Below, piece by piece: positions 24,868-34,281 of a stretch of DNA of 64,000 nt. Each line of letters opens with the position of its first letter. Within the stretch, counting starts at the first letter, position 1. Source of the stretch: Bacillota bacterium (GTDB lineage: Bacteria; Bacillota; Clostridia; Acetivibrionales; DSM-1351); contig JAEYHZ010000036.1 of the NCBI GenBank assembly GCA_023409265.1, positions 248,001-312,000 of the forward strand, given 5' to 3'. The position numbers and the translations under genes are program-made. The notes under the pieces were generated by a model, which made no database searches, was not told the DNA's origin, and saw nothing but the letters and a program-made list of their open reading frames with translations.

Positions 24868-26499
24868 TTATGCGTCCATAAATATCTTAATATCTTCATC
24901 AACCGTTCCAATACCAGCAATACCAAAATTATTCATAAGCACCTTTGCAACATTAGGTGAAAGGAATGCAGGAAGAGTTGGACCAAGGTGTATGTTTTTA
25001 ACCCCCAGGTATAGAAGTGCAAGCAGAACTAATACTGCCTTCTGCTCGTACCAGGATATGTTGTAGGCAATTGGAAGATCATTTATATCCTTTAGGCCAA
25101 ATACTTCTTTTAATTTCAATGCAATCATTACCAGTGAATAAGAATCGTTGCACTGACCTGCATCAAGCACCCTTGGAATGCCTCCTGTGCTCCCGAGGTT
25201 TAACTTATTATAACGGTATTTTGCACAGCCGGCGGTCAGTATTACCGTGTCTTTTGGAAGCCTCCTAGCAAATTGGGTGTAATATTCCCTGCTATCCATT
25301 CTTCCGTCGCAACCCGCCATAACAAAAAACTTCTTTATTGCTCCTGATTTAACAGCGTCTACAACTAAGTCAGCCAATGCAAAAACTTGAGCATGTGCAA
25401 AGCCTCCTATTATCTTTCCCTTCTCAATCTCCGCAGGAGCTTTTAGAGTTTTGGCCAGTTCTATAATTTCTGAAAAGTCCTTTTTGCCATCCCGATTTGA
25501 TTTTATATGAACACAGCCCGGAAATCCTGATGCTCCAGTAGTAAAGATTCTTGATCTTACAGCTTGGTCAACCGGTGGAACAATGCAGTTTGTAGTAAAA
25601 AGAATCGGGCCATTAAATGACCTGAATTCGTCCTCCTGCTTCCACCACGCATTGCCGTAGTTTCCGGCAAAATTATCATATTTTTTAAATGAAGGATAGT
25701 AATGAGCCGGAAGCATTTCACTGTGAGTATAAACATCAACACCTGTTCCCTGTGTCTGCTGGAGAAGCTGCTCAAGGTCAGTCAGATCATGCCCTGATAT
25801 AAGTATTGCAGGATTATTTCTCACACCAATATTCACTTCTGTAAGCTCGGGGTTACCGTATTTTGAGGTATTTGCTTCATCAAGCAGTGCCATAGCTTTA
25901 ACTCCAATTTCTCCGGTTTTCATGGTGAGTGCAACAAGCTCCTCCGTTGTGAGATCCGATTCCAGTGTGGCTGCAAGCGCCTCATAAATAAAAGCGTATA
26001 GCTCTTCCAGTTCTTTTTCCAGTTTAAATGCATGATAAGTGTAAGCAGCCAGTCCCTTTATCCCAAAGGTAATCAGATGTTTCAAGGATCTGATATCTTC
26101 ATTGTCTTTGGGGATCATACCTGCATAGGATGCCTTATAAATCATATCCGTCATGGTTTTAATCTCGAAAGTTGCTGCATCATGAAGCTCCTCAACCGAT
26201 ACTCTGCTTCTCAAGCTGTTTCTAATTGATATCATTTGCTTTATTTTCTCTATAATTACTGCATCATCAAAATTTGCATTGGTTATTGTCATAAACAAGC
26301 TCTTTATAACTTGATGATTTACATCATCCAGCTGTTTGACATCAAGCCTTCCTTTTACAACTATTTCCGAAATGCCCTTAAGTGTATATATTAAGAGATC
26401 CTGCAAATCTGCAAGATCTTCGCTTTTCCCACAGACACCGCCAAACTCACAGCCCTTGTTTCTTGCAGTCTCCTGACATTGATAGCAAAACATGCCCAT
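24868..26499 (-). CDS. hcp: Hydroxylamine reductase / hybrid cluster protein (class I)
   Basis: 543 residues from ATG at 26499 with AAGGAGGA upstream; the open frame extends further but lacks a signal. The N-terminus has CYQCQETARNKGCEFGGVC, the Cys-X2-Cys-X8-Cys-X5-Cys ligand set of the [4Fe-4S] cluster of strict-anaerobe (class I) Hcp. The C-terminal half carries hybrid-cluster ligands in GHDLTDLEQLL, TNCIVPP, GFPGCVH and AGCAKYRYNKLNLG. Hcp reduces hydroxylamine to ammonia in vitro and nitric oxide to nitrous oxide in vivo, protecting against nitrosative stress. It is a single-gene unit with its own promoter; no NADH oxidoreductase partner (Hcr) is nearby, as usual for clostridia, where ferredoxin or rubredoxin may serve. 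Confidence 0.97.
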   Translation of the reverse strand: MGMFCYQCQETARNKGCEFGGVCGKSEDLADLQDLLIYTLKGISEIVVKGRLDVKQLDDVNHQVIKSLFMTITNANFDDAVIIEKIKQMISIRNSLRSRVSVEELHDAATFEIKTMTDMIYKASYAGMIPKDNEDIRSLKHLITFGIKGLAAYTYHAFKLEKELEELYAFIYEALAATLESDLTTEELVALTMKTGEIGVKAMALLDEANTSKYGNPELTEVNIGVRNNPAILISGHDLTDLEQLLQQTQGTGVDVYTHSEMLPAHYYPSFKKYDNFAGNYGNAWWKQEDEFRSFNGPILFTTNCIVPPVDQAVRSRIFTTGASGFPGCVHIKSNRDGKKDFSEIIELAKTLKAPAEIEKGKIIGGFAHAQVFALADLVVDAVKSGAIKKFFVMAGCDGRMDSREYYTQFARRLPKDTVILTAGCAKYRYNKLNLGSTGGIPRVLDAGQCNDSYSLVMIALKLKEVFGLKDINDLPIAYNISWYEQKAVLVLLALLYLGVKNIHLGPTLPAFLSPNVAKVLMNNFGIAGIGTVDEDIKIFMDA

Positions 26500-26529
26500 A
26501 ACAAGTCCTCCTTGAATATTAATCCTGTC

Positions 26530-26559
26530 ATTATACTCATTCTTTGGTATTACAATCAA
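26530..26559 (-). promoter_or_regulatory. Sigma-A promoter of hcp
   Basis: Minus strand TTGATT, 18-base spacer, TATAAT. The predicted start is about 25 bases upstream of the hcp ATG. Confidence 0.6.
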
Positions 26560-26698
26560 AAAAATATACTTTACATAATTATAATAATACAAGGTTATTT
26601 TACTTTGTGTTGTTGCATTTGCAACGTGGTTATAGTTTTATAGTATGAACTTTTTAACATCTATAATTTATATATGATTGCTTCCATAACTCAACAAC

Positions 26699-26748
26699 TA
26701 AAAAAAGAAGTATAAGCCTGTGATTCTATTCAACAGATTTATACTTCT
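26699..26748 (-). terminator. Terminator of the large adhesin-like gene
   Basis: Minus strand AGAAGTATAA / TTATACTTCT around a 23-base loop, followed by a run of seven T. It lies 130 bases after the stop codon at 26880, so the transcript carries the tandem repeats in its 3' untranslated part. Confidence 0.7.
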
Positions 26749-26753
26749 TCCAG

Positions 26754-26854
26754 TATCTATACTAGCTTCTTTGTGTATCTACATTAACGTCTTTGTGTAT
26801 CTATACTTATGTCTTTGTATATCTATACTTATGTCTTTGTATATCTATATTAAC
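26754..26854. repeat. 22-bp tandem repeat, about 4.6 copies
   Basis: Unit TATCTATACTTATGTCTTTGTA begins at 26754, 26776, 26798, 26820 and a 13-base partial unit at 26842. The third and fourth units are identical and the others differ by a few bases. It is located between the adhesin-like gene and its terminator. Confidence 0.85.
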
Positions 26855-26879
26855 AATTTAATTTTGCTTATTAACCGGT

Positions 26880-29800
26880 TTAGAAAACCTTAAACTCTGA
26901 AAAACTTGCCCAGCAGTTGCTATCTAAACCTGTTACGGTTATTTTTACATAACGAATGGAAGACACATTAAAATTATCTGCCTGGGTTTGTGCCGCATTA
27001 GTATTACCGGTCTTGTCTACAGCAACAGTCCAATTTGTGCCATCTGCTGAAACTTCAATTTTGTACTGATATGCCTTGTCTTTTTCCCAAATTATCTCAG
27101 TCCCTGTTAAATTATAACTATTTCCAAGGTCTACTTTCCACCAGTGATTTTCATTTCCGTCAGCTGCACACCAACGTGTGTTAAGGTTTTCATCATTTCC
27201 ATTCTGTGCTGCATTTCCATTTTCTTCACTATCCGAGGTCGCTGTTTTACCAGCTGCTAAATTGCCTGTATTCTGTTTTGTTGAAACTGCAACCGCCTGA
27301 CATTGAGCAGAACTGTTTCCTGCCGCATCAAAAGCTGCTACTGAATACCAGTAAGTCGTATTTGCAGCAAGGCCTGTGTCAGAGTAATTGGCAGCAGAGG
27401 TTACTGTCCCAACCTGATTGCCATTTCTGTAAACCTTATATCCAACAACTCCTGTATTGTCTTGCGAGGAAGTCCAGTTTAAATTAATTTGGTTTGCCGA
27501 TATTACGGTGCCATAGAGCCCTGTTGGAGTTGTTGGAGCCTGGCTGTCTACCTCGACTGAATATAATTGACTTTTTGGTATTATTTGCTTAGACTGACTT
27601 GGGCTTGACCATAACAGTTTTGCTACTGCATTATCATCCTTTTCATAGTACTCATATTTTATATCATATCTCTGCCCTGCTGCCAGAGCAATTGATCCGC
27701 TGTTTTCGGTTGAACTGTGTTCGGTCCAGTTATCTATGACCTTGGTTCCGTTTACCCATAGTCTTACTCCATCGTCTGATACAGTGTTAAAAGTATAAGT
27801 TTCGGAGTACAGCGGCTGTATCTGGCCGGTCCAGCGGACTGAGAATTCATCTGACCCCATGGTTGTAACGGGTGCGTTTGTACCCCAGTTAAAGTTAATA
27901 TTTTCATCTGTCCTTACTTTTACCAGGTTAGTAAAATTCAAGTTATCAAAGTACTCACCTTTTAGTCCGTTTCCATAGCCGTTTGCAGCGGGAGTGGTAG
28001 CATAAGCAATCGAGCTGTGATTTGAACTGTTGCGAGATGCATCATAAGCCAGTACGTGATATGAATACGTGGTATTTGCTGCAAGCCCGGTGTCGGAATA
28101 AGTTGTACCATATACACTGCCAATCAAAATTCCGTTTCTTATTATCCTGTATCCTGCAACTCCTATATTATCTGAGGATGCAGTCCAGCTTAAATTTACC
28201 TGATTTGCAGAAACCGCTGTTGCCTTTAACCCTACCGGAGTTGAAGGTGCCTCAGTATCGGTGTCTATATCTACATCCGTATCGGTATAATACAATTGAC
28301 TTCTTGGGACAATCTGTTTAGTCTGGCTGTTACTGGACCATTCAAGTTTAATTTTGCCCTCTCCAAGATTATTATAATACTCAAGCCTGATGTCATACTT
28401 CTGTCCGGCATTGAGGGCTATAGTCCCGCTGTTTACCGTTTCGCTATGGTCGGTCCAATTATCGATTATCCTGGTTCCATTAACCCATAACCTTACACCA
28501 TCATCCGAGGTTGTGTAGAATGTATATAATTCAGAATATAAAGGTTGAATTTCTCCTGTCCATCGGATTGAAAATGTTTCGTCATCAATTCTTGAGTCAG
28601 GCGAGCTATTATTCCAGGCAGCATTGATTGTACCGTCAAAGCGGGTAAACCTCAGATCTGTCAAGTACCTGTTGTTAAAGTATTCCCCCCTTAATCCGTT
28701 TCCGCTGCCATTTGATGTGGGAGTTGTCACATAAGCAAACGTACTGCTATTTGAGCAATTACCTGCTGCATCGTAGGCTACTACCGAATACACATATAGT
28801 GTACCTGCATTAAGTCCTGTATCTCTGTAGGATGTACCGCTTGTCACAGTACCAACCTGTATACCGTTTCTGAAAACCTTATACCCTATTGTACCAGTGT
28901 TATCACTGGAAGCATTCCAGTTCAAAGCAACTTCACTTGATGTTGGTGCAGTTACAATAAGACCGGTTGGAGCAGTTGGAGCTTGTGTATCAATATTTGA
29001 ACCTGCTCCGAAGACCTTGAATTCAGAGATACTGGCCCAGCAGTCCGGTTCCAGTCCCGTTACAGAAATCCTTACAAATCTTGCTGCATTAGCGTAAAAG
29101 CCATCTGCCTGAACCTGCTGATAACTGGTGTTGTTTGTCTTATCAACTTTAAGACTCCAGTTGGAGTTATCTGCAGATACCTCAATCTTATAGTCATATA
29201 CTTTGCCTGACTTCTCCCATGTTACTTCTGAACCGCTTATATTGTATAAAGCCCCCAAATCTACCGTCCACCAGTGATTATTTGAACCGTCGGCTGCACA
29301 CCAGCGGGTTGATAAGTTTCCATCATTACCTTTGGAAGCTGTATAGCCGGATTGTTGACTATCTGTAAAAGAGTTTTTATATAATGCCAGATTCGTCCCG
29401 GTTTGAGGTGTACCATTTGATAGAACATTTGCCCTGTCAGCTGTTATGTTATAGCCCCTTGAATTTTTGTTTTTAGTTCCTGTGACACGTACTTTGAGAG
29501 TGTGCTGTCCCTGGCTCAAAACCGGGCTTGTATAAACTAATACGTTATCAGCCCTTGAAGCCGAATAAAAATCCACATATGTTTCCGGCCCATTATCTAT
29601 CGATACGGCTGCAATACCATGATTATATGAAGTTGCTCCGTAAAGTTTTATCTGGGTTCCATTAAATTTTACACTGTAATATGCATTACGATTTGAGGAC
29701 CAATGGTTATCCTCCAGGTAAGCACTGGACTGTGTTCCGTAGTTCCACTTACTGCTATATTGGAACTGGTTCAATCCTTTTCCGGTTATATTATCGTTGA

Positions 29801-30449
29801 TACTGGTACTTCCATCGTCTTCAATGATAACGGCACCTGCTCCTTCGTTAATTTCAGCATTTTTCCCCAGAACTTCAGCTATAAATTTTATAAGTACTAT
29901 CGTTTTATTTTTTTTACTGGTTGTGAGAACGCTGTTTTTTATTTCAAAACCATTAACAGTCACTTTCCTTGAATCAAGATTCATAACAAGTGATATGTTC
30001 TCTTTTGTGACAGTTATAACGTGGGTTTTCCCATTCCAATTTACTGAAGCGCCGAGACCCTCCGTTATCGGTTTTGTAGGTAATTGATAATTCTTATACT
30101 TTATTACATTCCCATCATTTAAAAGATACTCTTTTCCATTGATAAAAATTGACGTAGATTGATCGTTATTTTTATGCTTTAAATCCAATATCTTATTTAT
30201 TATGTCTTCTGCATAATCTTCATCATACTCATCATCTTCATCAATATCTTCGTTGTAATTCCGAAGAATCTCCTTCAAGACCTCTAAAGACTTTCGGTAA
30301 TCTTCCTTTTTGTCGTAGTACTTTTTGTCATTCCCATTTCCATTAGAGCCATGTCCATTAGAACCGTTACCATTGCCGTTTTTGGCAAATACCATTGATG
30401 AAGACATGACAAGTACTAATGCCAGGAAAATACATATGAACTTTTTCAT
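26880..30449 (-). CDS. Secreted multidomain protein: copper-amine-oxidase-N, F5/8C, Fn3 and PA14 domains
   Basis: 1189 residues from ATG at 30449 (AAGGGGG upstream). Signal peptide to about residue 22, then an Asn/Gly-rich stretch and an acidic helix. A copper-amine-oxidase-N-like stalk module covers about 100-212. A jelly-roll module follows (about 227-345). Then: F5/8-type-C (discoidin) about 350-485; Fn3; PA14 about 585-725 (SDDGVRLWVNGTRIIDNW); Fn3; PA14 about 825-960; Fn3; and a terminal F5/8C domain. The two discoidin domains share STRWCAADG or a close variant, and so look like a recent duplication. There is no catalytic domain, anchor or dockerin. All modules bind carbohydrate or ligands in related proteins, so it is a secreted binding or adhesion protein. 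It is a single-gene unit. Confidence 0.88.
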   Translation of the reverse strand: MKKFICIFLALVLVMSSSMVFAKNGNGNGSNGHGSNGNGNDKKYYDKKEDYRKSLEVLKEILRNYNEDIDEDDEYDEDYAEDIINKILDLKHKNNDQSTSIFINGKEYLLNDGNVIKYKNYQLPTKPITEGLGASVNWNGKTHVITVTKENISLVMNLDSRKVTVNGFEIKNSVLTTSKKNKTIVLIKFIAEVLGKNAEINEGAGAVIIEDDGSTSINDNITGKGLNQFQYSSKWNYGTQSSAYLEDNHWSSNRNAYYSVKFNGTQIKLYGATSYNHGIAAVSIDNGPETYVDFYSASRADNVLVYTSPVLSQGQHTLKVRVTGTKNKNSRGYNITADRANVLSNGTPQTGTNLALYKNSFTDSQQSGYTASKGNDGNLSTRWCAADGSNNHWWTVDLGALYNISGSEVTWEKSGKVYDYKIEVSADNSNWSLKVDKTNNTSYQQVQADGFYANAARFVRISVTGLEPDCWASISEFKVFGAGSNIDTQAPTAPTGLIVTAPTSSEVALNWNASSDNTGTIGYKVFRNGIQVGTVTSGTSYRDTGLNAGTLYVYSVVAYDAAGNCSNSSTFAYVTTPTSNGSGNGLRGEYFNNRYLTDLRFTRFDGTINAAWNNSSPDSRIDDETFSIRWTGEIQPLYSELYTFYTTSDDGVRLWVNGTRIIDNWTDHSETVNSGTIALNAGQKYDIRLEYYNNLGEGKIKLEWSSNSQTKQIVPRSQLYYTDTDVDIDTDTEAPSTPVGLKATAVSANQVNLSWTASSDNIGVAGYRIIRNGILIGSVYGTTYSDTGLAANTTYSYHVLAYDASRNSSNHSSIAYATTPAANGYGNGLKGEYFDNLNFTNLVKVRTDENINFNWGTNAPVTTMGSDEFSVRWTGQIQPLYSETYTFNTVSDDGVRLWVNGTKVIDNWTEHSSTENSGSIALAAGQRYDIKYEYYEKDDNAVAKLLWSSPSQSKQIIPKSQLYSVEVDSQAPTTPTGLYGTVISANQINLNWTSSQDNTGVVGYKVYRNGNQVGTVTSAANYSDTGLAANTTYWYSVAAFDAAGNSSAQCQAVAVSTKQNTGNLAAGKTATSDSEENGNAAQNGNDENLNTRWCAADGNENHWWKVDLGNSYNLTGTEIIWEKDKAYQYKIEVSADGTNWTVAVDKTGNTNAAQTQADNFNVSSIRYVKITVTGLDSNCWASFSEFKVF

Positions 30450-30705
30450 ATATTTACTAGACCCCCTTACTTTAAAAATAATCATTTGATTTAATTAAAT
30501 CAGTTACCTTATATTATATTCGATATAAATTGGTAAATTTAGGGGAGGAGCAAAATATAATATTATCGTAAGCCTATTGTAATATTATGGAAAATTAATT
30601 TTAATATTATGAAAAATTTATCTTATAGCTTTCAATAAAGTACTTTATTGTTACCAAATGGGAAGCAGTCTCCAGTGTTACTCCTATTTTTAAGCTTTCA
30701 AAGAA

Positions 30706-31998
30706 CTATGCCCTGCAAACTTTTACATGCAAAATCCTTCTGTCTTCTACCTTTTCCACTTTAAATACCAGCCCCTCGTATTCAATAACAGGCTTATCAT
30801 TGGCTGCAGGTATCCTTCCCAACTGACCGATTAAAAATCCGTTAAGAGTATCATATTCCTCTACAGGCAGTTGAATACCTGTGAGATCTGCTATTCTATC
30901 AAGATGAACCATACCCTTTACAAGATATGTATTATTATCCAGCATTTCAATTTCTTTTTCTTCATCGTCATATTCATCACTTAAATTTCCTACAATCTCC
31001 TCCAAGATGTCTTCCACAGTTACTATGCCTGCTGTACCGCCGTATTCATCAATAACGACTGCAATATTTTCCTTCTCCTTCTGGAATCTTTTTAGCATAT
31101 CATTAATAGGCATACTTTCTGGAACGGAAATAATATTTCTGATAATACCACTGATATTTTTTCCGTTGTTCAGGATTCTTTGTTCGTATAAGTCTCTTAT
31201 GTGTATAAAGCCTATTACATTATCCTTATCATTTTCACACACCGGATATCTTGTATATTTCTCTTCCATTGCGGTTTCCAGGATGCTTTCATAGGAATCA
31301 TCCTCAAAAACACAAACCATATCAAGACGCGGTATCATAACATCTTTCACATTCTTGTCTGTAAAGTCAAAAATATTATCAACATAGGTATACTCTGACT
31401 TATCAATTAATCCATGCTTGTAGCTTTCAGCAACAAGTATTTTAATTTCGTCATCCGTATGAGCCGCCTCATGTTCCTCAACCATGGAATATCCCATCAA
31501 TTTTAAAATTAAATTTGTAGTATGATTAAATAACCACATAATAGGATAAGTAGCCTTGTAGAATAATAGCAAAGGCATTGCAGTTGCCGTGGAAAACTTC
31601 TCCGAACTTAATATAGCCAGTGATTTCGGAACAAGTTCTCCCAGTACAATATGAAGCCCTGTTATTATAAAAAATCCTACAAAGACCGAAATAGAATGAA
31701 TGGCACTTGCGGAAAGTCCAAAATCCTGCAATACAGGGCCAATCATCTTTGATACCGTTGGCTCTCCGATCCAGCCAAGTGCCAAGGACGCCAGTGTTAT
31801 TCCCAATTGACAGGCTGACAGGTAACTGTTAAGATCATTTACCACCTTGTATGCATATTTTGCTGCAACACTGCCGCCCGATGCCAATACTTCCATCCTT
31901 GACTTTCTGACCTTAACCATGGCAAACTCGGCAACAACAAAAAAAGCATTCATAAATACAAAGAAGAGTATCAATATTATATTTAATAAAATTAACAT
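30706..31998 (-). CDS. CNNM/CorC-type membrane protein with CBS pair (hemolysin-C family)
   Basis: 430 residues. An N-terminal DUF21/CNNM membrane domain (about 1-190, with helices and VVAEFAMVKVRKSRME) is followed by two CBS domains (about 200-330, with VKDVMIPRLDMV and DEYGGTAGIVTVEDILEEIVG) and the C-terminal CorC_HlyC domain (about 345-430). Members of this family transport or regulate Mg2+ (and perhaps Co2+) and are sometimes labelled hemolysins; that label is historical. It has no operon partner: the gene is separated from neighbours by over 100 bases on each side. The start has only a weak ribosome binding site (AAGGAT 14 bases away). Confidence 0.92.
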   Translation of the reverse strand: MLILLNIILILFFVFMNAFFVVAEFAMVKVRKSRMEVLASGGSVAAKYAYKVVNDLNSYLSACQLGITLASLALGWIGEPTVSKMIGPVLQDFGLSASAIHSISVFVGFFIITGLHIVLGELVPKSLAILSSEKFSTATAMPLLLFYKATYPIMWLFNHTTNLILKLMGYSMVEEHEAAHTDDEIKILVAESYKHGLIDKSEYTYVDNIFDFTDKNVKDVMIPRLDMVCVFEDDSYESILETAMEEKYTRYPVCENDKDNVIGFIHIRDLYEQRILNNGKNISGIIRNIISVPESMPINDMLKRFQKEKENIAVVIDEYGGTAGIVTVEDILEEIVGNLSDEYDDEEKEIEMLDNNTYLVKGMVHLDRIADLTGIQLPVEEYDTLNGFLIGQLGRIPAANDKPVIEYEGLVFKVEKVEDRRILHVKVCRA

Positions 31999-32101
31999 TT
32001 TATAAGTTCAAATCCTTCCACAATATCTACTGTAAATAATATCTCTTTATTATTTATTTCCCATATGAGTTTGATTAAAGAAACAAAAATAACCAAAAAC
32101 A

Positions 32102-32133
32102 TAAAAGCCGCCTCTTTTTTTGAGGCAGCTTCT
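32102..32133 (-). terminator. Terminator of the sugar transporter operon
   Basis: AAGCTGCCTC / GAGGCGGCTT on the minus strand with an A-rich loop and TTTT following, 15 bases after the stop of the binding protein gene. Confidence 0.75.
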
Positions 32134-32146
32134 CGTTTTTTCAATA

Positions 32147-33181
32147 TTAATAAACTGTTTTCCATTCTCCGATATTGTTTTTATCAAACTTGAACGGGTC
32201 TCCCAGCATTACTTCCGTACCGCCATCAGCAGCTTTGGTAACTACTTTTTCTCCCAGTTTTCCGGAGGTGAGCTTATCTCCTTCTTTACCTGTGATTGTT
32301 CCCTTAACCAGAGCTTCACCGCTGAATGCCGCAAGATATCCTATGTCTACTGGATTCCACAGGTACATCCACGGGCATACGCCATCTTCAATAAATGGTG
32401 CCATTTCTGAAGGTAAGCCTAATCCGGTTAACTTAACAGGCGATTTCTTGTCCTGCAGCACCTTGCCGGCTGCAAGCATACCTACTGTTGTTGGAGCTAT
32501 AATTACTTTAATGTTTGAATCTGCAAGCAAGGCAGTTGTTTCATTTGTTGATTTCGTCGGATCATCATCACCGTAAGCAATCTTTACAAGCGGAGTATTT
32601 TTATATTTGTCTGCATTTTGTTCAAGCTCTTTCTTCATCCAATCGATCCATAAGTTCTGGTTTGTAGCCTGTGCAGTTGCCGATAATATAGCTATTCCGC
32701 CGTTGCCGTTAACCATTTCATATGCAGCCTGTATCAAACCGCGGCCTATTTTTTCAGGGTCGGCCTGCTGTATGTGAACCTGTCTGCTGTCCTTGTTTAC
32801 AGCCGAATCAAGTGATAGTACTTTGATGCCCTTGTCCATGGCATTTTTCAATGCCGGTTGCAATGCGTTTGAATCATTGGCTGCTATGGCGATTAATGAA
32901 ACATTCTGTGCTACAAGCTGGTTGATAATTTCGATCTGCTTTTCAGGAGTTGCCTGTTCAGGTCCTTTGTAAAGAGCCTCTGCTCCAATTTCCTTACAAG
33001 CATTTTCAAAGCCTTCATACATTTTCTTCATGTATGGGTTGTTGACATCCTTTGCAACCAAAGCGAATACCCTTTTACCGTTACTTTGAGTTGCTGACCC
33101 CGTGTCATTGGTTTTACCACAGCCTGCAAATACTGATACACTCAATACCACTGACAATGCTAATGCTAAAATCCTTTTCAT
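32147..33181 (-). CDS. rhaS: Rhamnose-type ABC transporter substrate-binding lipoprotein (RhaS-like)
   Basis: 344 residues from ATG at 33181, with GGAGGA upstream (an in-frame ATG at 33199 precedes that site). Lipoprotein signal with lipobox VFAGC. The mature part is a periplasmic-binding-protein type 1 fold of the ribose/rhamnose class: VFALVAKDVNNPYMKKMYEGFENACKE... at the start, IAIAANDSNALQPAL and ILSATAQATNQNLWIDWMKKE in the middle and GLGLPSEMAPFIEDG late, features I associate with RhaS and the AI-2-binding LsrB relatives. Last gene of the ATPase-permease-permease-binding-protein operon. Rhamnose as substrate is supported by the mutarotase at the head of the locus. Confidence 0.85.
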   Translation of the reverse strand: MKRILALALSVVLSVSVFAGCGKTNDTGSATQSNGKRVFALVAKDVNNPYMKKMYEGFENACKEIGAEALYKGPEQATPEKQIEIINQLVAQNVSLIAIAANDSNALQPALKNAMDKGIKVLSLDSAVNKDSRQVHIQQADPEKIGRGLIQAAYEMVNGNGGIAILSATAQATNQNLWIDWMKKELEQNADKYKNTPLVKIAYGDDDPTKSTNETTALLADSNIKVIIAPTTVGMLAAGKVLQDKKSPVKLTGLGLPSEMAPFIEDGVCPWMYLWNPVDIGYLAAFSGEALVKGTITGKEGDKLTSGKLGEKVVTKAADGGTEVMLGDPFKFDKNNIGEWKTVY

Positions 33182-33246
33182 ACTAGATTTTCCTCCCATG
33201 TAATATTTATTTTAATTTTTATTACAGCCCACAAATTCCGGTAAAG

Positions 33247-34281
33247 CTAGTTATTTCCTTTAGTTTTTATGAATATGCCTGATTTTATCAGTCCGTTAAA
33301 GCTTCCCTTAAGGTTTGGAATTGCTACTGCAATAACCAAAAGTGCCCCAAGAATAATCATTATGGACTGGGACGGAACATTTATCAAGCCTAAACCATAC
33401 CTCAGCAAGCCGATTACAAAAATAGATAAGATTGTTCCTCCGACTCTTCCTTTCCCACCTGCGGTACTGACTCCCCCAAGCACTACCATCGCTATGACGT
33501 CAAGTTCATATCCCGATGCTATGCTTGGCCTAGCACTTCCCATCTTCGAAGTCAGAAAAATTCCGGCAATTGCGGCAAACAGTCCGTTCAAAGTAAAAAT
33601 TATTATTTTTATATTATCCACTTTCAGCCCTGAATAACGGCTTGTTACTATGTTATTGCCCATTGCATACACCCTTCTTCCAAAAGGTGTCTTATGAACT
33701 ACGTATGCAAAAATCACTGCTTCAATTATGAAGAAGAACAGGATAAAGGGTAAACTTCCTACATTACCCCATCCGAAATATTGAAACCATCCCGGAAAAT
33801 TGCTTATAGCCTGATCTTTCAAAATTATACTTGCTATGCCGCGGTAAATAATCATGGTAGATAGTGTTACTATCATTGAGGAGAGCTCCTTGAACCTGAC
33901 AAGAATAAAGCCATTAATAAATCCGCAAACTATTCCCACTGTCAGCGCAATCATTATGGCCAGTGGCATCGGGACACCAGCCTGATATGCCACCCCCATC
34001 AGAACTCCTGATAGCGCCATGGTTGACGCAATTGATATATCAATTTCACCAAGCAGTATTACCAGCATCATGGGGAAAACCAGAACTGCTTTGTCCAGAA
34101 ACATTTGAACGGCACTCATCAAATTATTGAAATTCCAGTAGTTGGAGGAAAGACTGATATTCATAGTATTGATTATTATAAGAAGTAGTACCAGCAGCCA
34201 TTCCCATTGAATAAAGAACCTCTTTAAATCAAATTTTCTTTCACTTTCAATATTCCTGACAAAAATATCTTTACTGCTCAC
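33247..34281 (-). CDS. Sugar ABC transporter permease (RhaQ/RhaP type)
   Basis: About 344 residues from GTG at 34281, with AGGAGG seven bases upstream; that site lies in the 3' end of the upstream permease gene, which overlaps by 11 bases. Around nine or ten membrane helices, and the characteristic EIDISIASTMALSGVLMG segment and GGVSTAGGKGRVGGT loop of ribose/rhamnose-type permeases (BPD_transp_2). It forms a heterodimeric channel with the neighbouring permease and takes its ATPase from the same operon. Confidence 0.9.
   Translation of the reverse strand: MSSKDIFVRNIESERKFDLKRFFIQWEWLLVLLLIIINTMNISLSSNYWNFNNLMSAVQMFLDKAVLVFPMMLVILLGEIDISIASTMALSGVLMGVAYQAGVPMPLAIMIALTVGIVCGFINGFILVRFKELSSMIVTLSTMIIYRGIASIILKDQAISNFPGWFQYFGWGNVGSLPFILFFFIIEAVIFAYVVHKTPFGRRVYAMGNNIVTSRYSGLKVDNIKIIIFTLNGLFAAIAGIFLTSKMGSARPSIASGYELDVIAMVVLGGVSTAGGKGRVGGTILSIFVIGLLRYGLGLINVPSQSIMIILGALLVIAVAIPNLKGSFNGLIKSGIFIKTKGNN

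Noticed and set aside
26754..26854. Possible CRISPR array
   Set aside because: The units are directly adjacent without spacers, so this is a simple tandem repeat.
30706..31998. Hemolysin function for the CBS/CorC protein
   Set aside because: The family label is historical; the domain set indicates a metal-ion transport-related membrane protein.
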